In this document: positions 15,472 through 19,326 of the stretch, piece after piece
How the letters are laid out: each line of letters starts with the position of its first letter
Position numbering within the stretch: the stretch's first letter is position 1
Assembly (NCBI GenBank): GCA_964617665.1
Contig: CAZUAH010000251.1
Span: 1-19,326 of the forward strand
Source of the DNA: JADHUC01 sp964617665
GTDB taxonomy: Bacteria > Planctomycetota > Planctomycetia > Pirellulales > Pirellulaceae
Reading direction: 5' to 3'
DNA length: 19,326 nucleotides
Program-made: the position numbers and the translations under genes
Notes under the pieces: generated by a model
Told to the model about the DNA's origin: nothing
The model's input: only the letters and a program-made list of their open reading frames with translations
The model's database searches: none

Positions 15472-16889
15472 ATTCTGCGGAAACACGCAAGGTCGTGCTG
15501 ATCAATCCCCGGGCGACGTACTATAACGAAGTCGCTCAGAAGTGCTTTCCGCCCATGCAATTACTGTATCTGGCCGCGGCACTCCGCGACGCGGGATTCG
15601 AACCGGTCGTGCTTGACGCCAACGCGTTCCGACTGACTGACGATCAGATTGCGAAGGAGATTCGCGATTCGCGACCGCTTTTGGTGGGCCTGTCGGTCTA
15701 TTCGGACATTCTTCGCCAAGTACGCGACATGACGCGACTGGTTCGGGAGGCATCACCGGAGTCGAGAATCGTATTGGGCGGCCCGCATGTCTGGGCTGTG
15801 CCAACGAGAACACTGGATCAGTTCGCCGAGGCGGACTATGCGCTGATTGGCGAAGCCGAGCAGACGTTGGTGATGCTTTGCGAAAAGATTCTCGGCGAAG
15901 ATAGTGTGGACCAAATCCCCGGCATCGTTCATCGCGTAAACGGTGACGTGATGGTTGGACCCGAGCCGATCTTCCCTGAGGTAGCCGACGTACCCAGGCC
16001 CGCTCGCGACCTTGTTGCCAAAGCGTATGACGAAAAGCGGTATTACTCGATCATGGTCCGAAAGAAACCGATCGACACGTTGTTCAGCAGTCGCGGTTGC
16101 CCGTTCCATTGCGGGTTTTGCTACAACTTCCGACAGAAGTATCGATTTCGTACGCCGGACGACGTGATCGACGAGTTGTCCTGCATCCGCGAACGAGGGA
16201 TTCGCGATGTAGAAATCGCCGACGATACTTTCACTGGACGTCGCGGTCGCGCGTTGGAGATCTTTGAGCGGATTATTGCGGAGAAGCTGGACATATCGTT
16301 CCGCATCAAGAGCCGCGTCGATGTGTTCACCGAAGAGTTGGCCAAGAAGGCCCGGCAGGCGGGCGTCTACCTGGTGGCGTTCGGGATGGAATCCGGTTCG
16401 CAGCAGATGCTGGACGCCATGAACAAGAAGACCACCGTCGAGATGAACGCTCGTGCGTGTGCGTTAACTCGGAAATACAAAATATTGTCGCACTCGAGCT
16501 GGATCATCGGTTACCCGGGCGAAACGCACGATACCGTTGCCGAGACGCTCGACTTCATTCGCAAGAATCACCCCAGCACGGTAAACCTGGCAGTGCTGCG
16601 ACCGTATCCGAACACCGATGCCTACGAGATTGCCGAATCGTCAGGCGATTTGGTGGGTGACTGGGACCCGGACAGCGAGCAAATGCCCTGGGTCCGCCTA
16701 CCATGGGCACCGGAACGCAAGATCCTGGACGACCTCTGCCAGCAACTGAAGCGAAAGGTCTACTTCACCCCCTACTACACAGCCGCATTCGGCAGCCAGA
16801 TCCTTCGGCAGGCCAACTGGAAGCTGGCACAATACGCCTTTCAGGAGTTCCGCCGAACTCTGAGACCATCAAAGTCAAGGAAGTCGTAA
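15468..16889 (+). CDS. B12-binding-domain radical SAM protein (operon gene 5)
   Basis: 473 residues. The N-terminal B12-binding domain is canonical: VVLINPRATYYNEV, PPMQLLYLAAALRDAGFEP, PLLVGLSVYSDIL and RIVLGGPHVWAVP. The radical SAM cluster is C211-x3-C215-x2-C218 in SSRGCPFHCGFCYNF, followed by VEIADDTFTG, LVAFGMESGSQ and SSWIIGYPGE. It is the third B12/radical SAM paralogue of the operon and likely performs a separate step. I chose the ATG at 15468, which overlaps the gene 4 TGA as ATGA; a GTG at 15462 in the same frame has better spacing (11 bases) to the AAGGAG at 15445-15450 and is a real alternative. It ends 100 bases before the convergent membrane-protein gene, with no strong terminator seen between them. 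Confidence 0.85.
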   Translation: MNSAETRKVVLINPRATYYNEVAQKCFPPMQLLYLAAALRDAGFEPVVLDANAFRLTDDQIAKEIRDSRPLLVGLSVYSDILRQVRDMTRLVREASPESRIVLGGPHVWAVPTRTLDQFAEADYALIGEAEQTLVMLCEKILGEDSVDQIPGIVHRVNGDVMVGPEPIFPEVADVPRPARDLVAKAYDEKRYYSIMVRKKPIDTLFSSRGCPFHCGFCYNFRQKYRFRTPDDVIDELSCIRERGIRDVEIADDTFTGRRGRALEIFERIIAEKLDISFRIKSRVDVFTEELAKKARQAGVYLVAFGMESGSQQMLDAMNKKTTVEMNARACALTRKYKILSHSSWIIGYPGETHDTVAETLDFIRKNHPSTVNLAVLRPYPNTDAYEIAESSGDLVGDWDPDSEQMPWVRLPWAPERKILDDLCQQLKRKVYFTPYYTAAFGSQILRQANWKLAQYAFQEFRRTLRPSKSRKS

Positions 16890-16989
16890 CGAAGGCAGCA
16901 ACGATTGACCCTCGGTCTCCACTGCCCTTATTGGTGTTATGGCGGCCCGTGAAACGACGTTCCTGTGCGCGGAGGCTTCTTCCAGCGGC

Positions 16990-18030
16990 TCACGCCTCAT
17001 CGTGATTACGTTCTCCATCGTTCCACTGCTGGACTGCCACCTTGGCGGCTTCACGATCCCGTTGCTTCCTCTCACGGTCAAACCGAAAGGCGCGGAGAAT
17101 AATTCCGCCGAACCAGAGAACAACGCCGACGAGTACCAACGCCAGGGCCAGCGGCTGGCGTGGCTCAAAGAGTGCGAATAGCAGGAATCCAACGATGGCG
17201 ATCCCGGTCCACCACAAGTAGAAGAGAAGGAAACGCGTTTGCCCCGGCTCTGAACCGATACGTTTCGACACCAATCCTTGTCGCGGGATTGTGAATCGCA
17301 AGAGGATCCACAGGAACGCTGGCATCAGCGGAGCGGCCAGAAGTCGAGGCTGCTGGAATTCCCAACTGAATACGAATCCCATCACGCCACACAGGATAGT
17401 GAATGGGACGAAATACCAGTCCAAGCGACGGCGAGTGAGCGTCACTTCGTCCGGACCGGGGGGCCGATTGGCTTGGATATCGCGCTCTCGAAGCGGAATG
17501 GCAATCTTGTAGCAGAACAGGTCCCAATCTCGTTGCACGGATTTGGGCAGTCCGTTTTCGATGTGACGAATGAGCCACAGACGCTCTATCGGCTCGAAGT
17601 TGTCGAGGTAGATTCTCAGCTTCTCTGTCACGGTTCGCAGGGTGATCCTACCGCTTCTGATGACGGTCCAGTGAACGTCCGCGACGTCCGCCAGGTAGAT
17701 CTCCTTCCTGCCGATCACTCCCTGTTGAATCACGTGCCCATCCCTGAACTCCAAGCTCTCACGGTAGTAGCCTACGAGTACCCACAGCGAGAGACCAGCA
17801 CAGAACCCCCAGTAGCACAGGAAGAAGACCACGGCGTACAGTGCATGGACGCGTCGATTTGGCGGTGCTTCCGACCAGATGCCCCAAGCAGAGGCAACGC
17901 CGATTGCGACGAAGAACAGCAGGCACACAATGCCGAGATTGCGGTAACCCTTCCGAAGACGGAACACGGTTTCCGTTACGCTGCCCACCGTGATGTTGGG
18001 ATCAATCTGGTCGTTGCCGTTCGAGTTCAC
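16990..18030 (-). CDS. polytopic membrane protein with PH-like domain, function unknown
   Basis: 346 residues from a GTG start at 18030. Two or three hydrophobic helices in the first ~95 residues (for example LGIVCLLFFVAIGVASAWGIW, about 32-52) are followed by a soluble segment (about 97-165) with alternating strands, HVIQQGVIGRKEIYLADVADV and RITLRTVTEKLRIYL, that resembles a bacterial PH domain. Later come four hydrophobic segments (about 220-320) and a charged Arg/Lys/Glu tail. I do not recognise a named family; similar architectures occur as hypothetical membrane proteins in planctomycetes. It is downstream of queE by 125 bases on the same strand and could be cotranscribed, with no functional link implied. 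A long plus-strand frame (17278-18210) overlaps it but reads as a shadow. Confidence 0.7.
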   Translation of the reverse strand: MNSNGNDQIDPNITVGSVTETVFRLRKGYRNLGIVCLLFFVAIGVASAWGIWSEAPPNRRVHALYAVVFFLCYWGFCAGLSLWVLVGYYRESLEFRDGHVIQQGVIGRKEIYLADVADVHWTVIRSGRITLRTVTEKLRIYLDNFEPIERLWLIRHIENGLPKSVQRDWDLFCYKIAIPLRERDIQANRPPGPDEVTLTRRRLDWYFVPFTILCGVMGFVFSWEFQQPRLLAAPLMPAFLWILLRFTIPRQGLVSKRIGSEPGQTRFLLFYLWWTGIAIVGFLLFALFEPRQPLALALVLVGVVLWFGGIILRAFRFDRERKQRDREAAKVAVQQWNDGERNHDEA

Positions 18031-18155
18031 TGCATCGAGCCTACTTCAACGAACCATGGGGCCTTCGGCCGCACGAACGTGTCGGCGGTCGGCACGGCCA
18101 GTGCATCGGACAAAACAGTCACCGCCTTCTTCTATTGGTCGGTACACAATCCGGG

Positions 18156-18842
18156 CTACGTTTCCCTGGTCAGCCCATACCATTCGATCTGCCTGCGTGG
18201 GCAGAACTGAAAACTGTGTTCCACGCAATACGGCTGAAGCCACTCGCCAATTCTCGACAGTTGCTGCGCGTCGGTGCCCAGCGGCATCAGCATAACGCGT
18301 CCTCGATCGATTTCGGGGAATTCTTCCAGGTATTGCAGCACTTCTTCGCAATCGTTTTGATCGTCGACGATAAACTTGAACTGGTAGGTGTGCTCGCGAA
18401 TCAGACGGCGGATCACGTCTGGTACGTGGCGAGTATGGTCGTGTCGTAGCCGCCATTTCGGCGTGGCTTGTCCGGTCGGCGTCGAGTTGGACAGTTTGGG
18501 GCTGACGGACATCAAGTCGCAAGGGAGGGGAAGGTACAGCGTCCCAGCCGTTTCGATGGTGATGTGCCGCCCGGCGTCGCGCAGACCTTCACACAACGGG
18601 ATCAACTCCGCGAACAGCATGGGCTCGCCGCCAGTCAGGACAACATGATCGCAATCGTAAACGGCGATCTGTTCGAGCATGTCTTCGACTGACAGATCAT
18701 CCCCTTCCGGTGTCCACGAAGCGTAGGGTGTATCACAGTACCAGCATCGGAGATTACAGCCCGTGGCGCGCACGAAGACGCTTTCGGTTCCGGTAAGGAA
18801 CCCTTCGCCCTGAATCGACTCGTAGATTTCTGCGACGCGCAT
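18156..18842 (-). CDS. queE: 7-carboxy-7-deazaguanine synthase
   Basis: Cytosolic radical SAM enzyme that converts 6-carboxytetrahydropterin to 7-carboxy-7-deazaguanine (CDG), a step to preQ0 and queuosine. The 228 residues show the family pattern in order: IYESIQGEG at 6-14, RATGCNLRCWYCDTPYA with the cluster cysteines C29-x3-C33-x2-C36, VVLTGGEPML, ITIETAGT, and SVSPKLSNS before a long loop, then QFKFIVDD. The spacing and residues are those of QueE rather than pyruvate-formate-lyase activase. The ATG at 18842 has the purine-rich ribosome site AAAGAGGT just upstream. It is divergent from queF across a 62-base gap, so the two genes share one promoter region. queC and queD are not in the window. 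Confidence 0.92.
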   Translation of the reverse strand: MRVAEIYESIQGEGFLTGTESVFVRATGCNLRCWYCDTPYASWTPEGDDLSVEDMLEQIAVYDCDHVVLTGGEPMLFAELIPLCEGLRDAGRHITIETAGTLYLPLPCDLMSVSPKLSNSTPTGQATPKWRLRHDHTRHVPDVIRRLIREHTYQFKFIVDDQNDCEEVLQYLEEFPEIDRGRVMLMPLGTDAQQLSRIGEWLQPYCVEHSFQFCPRRQIEWYGLTRET

Positions 18843-18864
18843 AGACCTCTTTCACTCTCACCCA

Positions 18865-18880
18865 ATCATGACAAAATGAT
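18865..18880. promoter_or_regulatory. small dyad in the queE/queF shared promoter region
   Basis: ATCAT (18865-18869) and ATGAT (18876-18880) form an inverted repeat with a 6-base spacer in the middle of the 62-base gap between divergent queE and queF. It could be an operator, but five pairs is weak. I see no clear -35/-10 pair for either direction and no preQ1 riboswitch. Confidence 0.25.
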
Positions 18881-18904
18881 GGTTTGACCGAAAGGAGGAG
18901 ATCA

Positions 18905-19261
18905 ATGTCGGAGAATTTCCGCGATACGTTGGAGACTTTCCAGAATCAGTATCCCGAGCGGGATTACACGATCGAGATACGCTGCCCCGAGTTCACCTCC
19001 GTGTGTCCGAAGACGGGGCAGCCTGATTTCGGCGTGTTGACGTTCACCTATACGCCGAACGACAAGTGCATCGAGTTGAAGAGCCTGAAACTGTACCTGC
19101 AGAAGTTTCGCAACGAAGGCATTTTCTACGAAAACGCGACAAATCGCATCTTGGACGATTTCGTAGCGATGGTCCTACCGCGACGGGTGAAGTTGCTGGC
19201 CGAATTCACCGCGCGCGGTGGCATCACAACCACCGTGACCGCAGAGTACGAGATGGAGTGA
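18905..19261 (+). CDS. queF: NADPH-dependent 7-cyano-7-deazaguanine reductase (QueF type I)
   Basis: Reduces preQ0 to preQ1 in queuosine biosynthesis; cytosolic. At 118 residues it matches the short single-domain (type I, Bacillus-like) QueF. The catalytic Cys34 is in FTSVCPKTGQPDFG, with the partner Asp41 seven residues on. The motif ELKSLKLYL and the following FRNEGIFYENATNRI are further family marks. The ATG at 18905 has a very strong ribosome site (GGAGG at 18894-18898, 6-base spacer); a TTG at 18884 in the same frame would only add seven residues and is not needed. Divergent from queE, and ends in front of a hairpin. Confidence 0.92.
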   Translation: MSENFRDTLETFQNQYPERDYTIEIRCPEFTSVCPKTGQPDFGVLTFTYTPNDKCIELKSLKLYLQKFRNEGIFYENATNRILDDFVAMVLPRRVKLLAEFTARGGITTTVTAEYEME

Positions 19262-19277
19262 CCGCCCGACGGGGTGG

Positions 19278-19310
19278 CCGGGGTTGGAGGGCGCAAGCCC
19301 GAAACCCCGG
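19278..19310. terminator. GNRA-capped hairpin after queF (terminator or intergenic repeat)
   Basis: CCGGGGTT (19278-19285) and AACCCCGG (19303-19310) pair perfectly. Inside, GGGC (19289-19292) and GCCC (19297-19300) close a GCAA tetraloop, separated by small GGA/GA internal bulges. It starts 17 bases after the queF stop. No T-run follows, so it may be a terminator of the T-less kind or one copy of a structured intergenic repeat. The rest of the window, to 19326, shows no gene. Confidence 0.45.
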
Positions 19311-19326
19311 GGCTTACCTCGCTGAC

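Noticed and set aside
17278..18210. Plus-strand frame of 310 residues over the membrane-protein gene
   Set aside because: The opposite frame has clear membrane helices and a plausible PH-like region; this one has a shadow-like composition.
18843..18904. preQ1 riboswitch upstream of queF
   Set aside because: The gap is only 62 bases, with no pseudoknot-like pairing or C-rich loop pattern visible.
1..19326. Transposon, CRISPR array, prophage or defence island
   Set aside because: No transposase, integrase, direct-repeat array, phage structural gene or target-site duplication was found; the nuclease-like gene alone does not make a defence system.

Overview
The window looks like chromosome from a planctomycete, probably of the Pirellula/Gemmata type. 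The evidence is protein style: an exported WD40 protein with an alpha-helical insert, a membrane-anchored VWA protein with a Gly-rich tail, a fused membrane/spermidine-synthase-like protein, and several lineage-type hypothetical proteins. This is inferred from the sequence; there is no rRNA or other marker here. I see no tRNA, rRNA, CRISPR array, insertion sequence or phage gene.

Layout. (1) 89-382 (+) is a small hypothetical gene, cut off from its upstream context. (2) 412-6885 (-) is a run of five genes read right to left: a secreted alpha/beta-hydrolase-like protein that appears to lack its Ser and His, a WD40 protein, a dihydroorotase (pyrC type), an FxsA-like membrane protein, and the membrane/spermidine-synthase-like protein. 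A long hairpin at 5710-5752 separates the hydrolase from the other four, which are closely spaced and could be one transcript. (3) A 403-base divergent spacer leads to a large VWA-domain membrane protein (7289-9304, +), which converges on a predicted nuclease-like/winged-helix protein (9372-10055, -). (4) 10395-16889 (+) is a tight five-gene operon: two B12-binding radical SAM proteins, a flippase-like polytopic membrane protein, a SPASM/twitch-like radical SAM protein, and a third B12-binding radical SAM protein. Junctions are TGA/ATG abutment, ATGA overlap, an 8-base gap and a second ATGA overlap. An extended -10 promoter sits about 40 bases upstream, with an inverted repeat across the -10 box. 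(5) 16990-18030 (-) is a membrane protein with a PH-like segment. (6) queE (-) and queF (+) are divergent and make two steps of 7-deazaguanine (preQ1/queuosine) synthesis. A GNRA-capped hairpin follows queF at the window edge.

How the genes work together. The 10395-16889 operon is the best candidate for an undescribed system: four radical SAM enzymes translationally coupled to one lipid-flippase-like membrane protein, with no recognisable glycosyltransferase, cyclase or peptide precursor inside it. The pairing recalls hopanoid and other lipid-modification loci, so I infer synthesis or remodelling of a membrane lipid or lipid-linked metabolite; the substrate cannot be read from the sequence. 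queE/queF are housekeeping tRNA-modification genes, and pyrC belongs to pyrimidine synthesis. The rest are envelope-associated proteins of unknown role.
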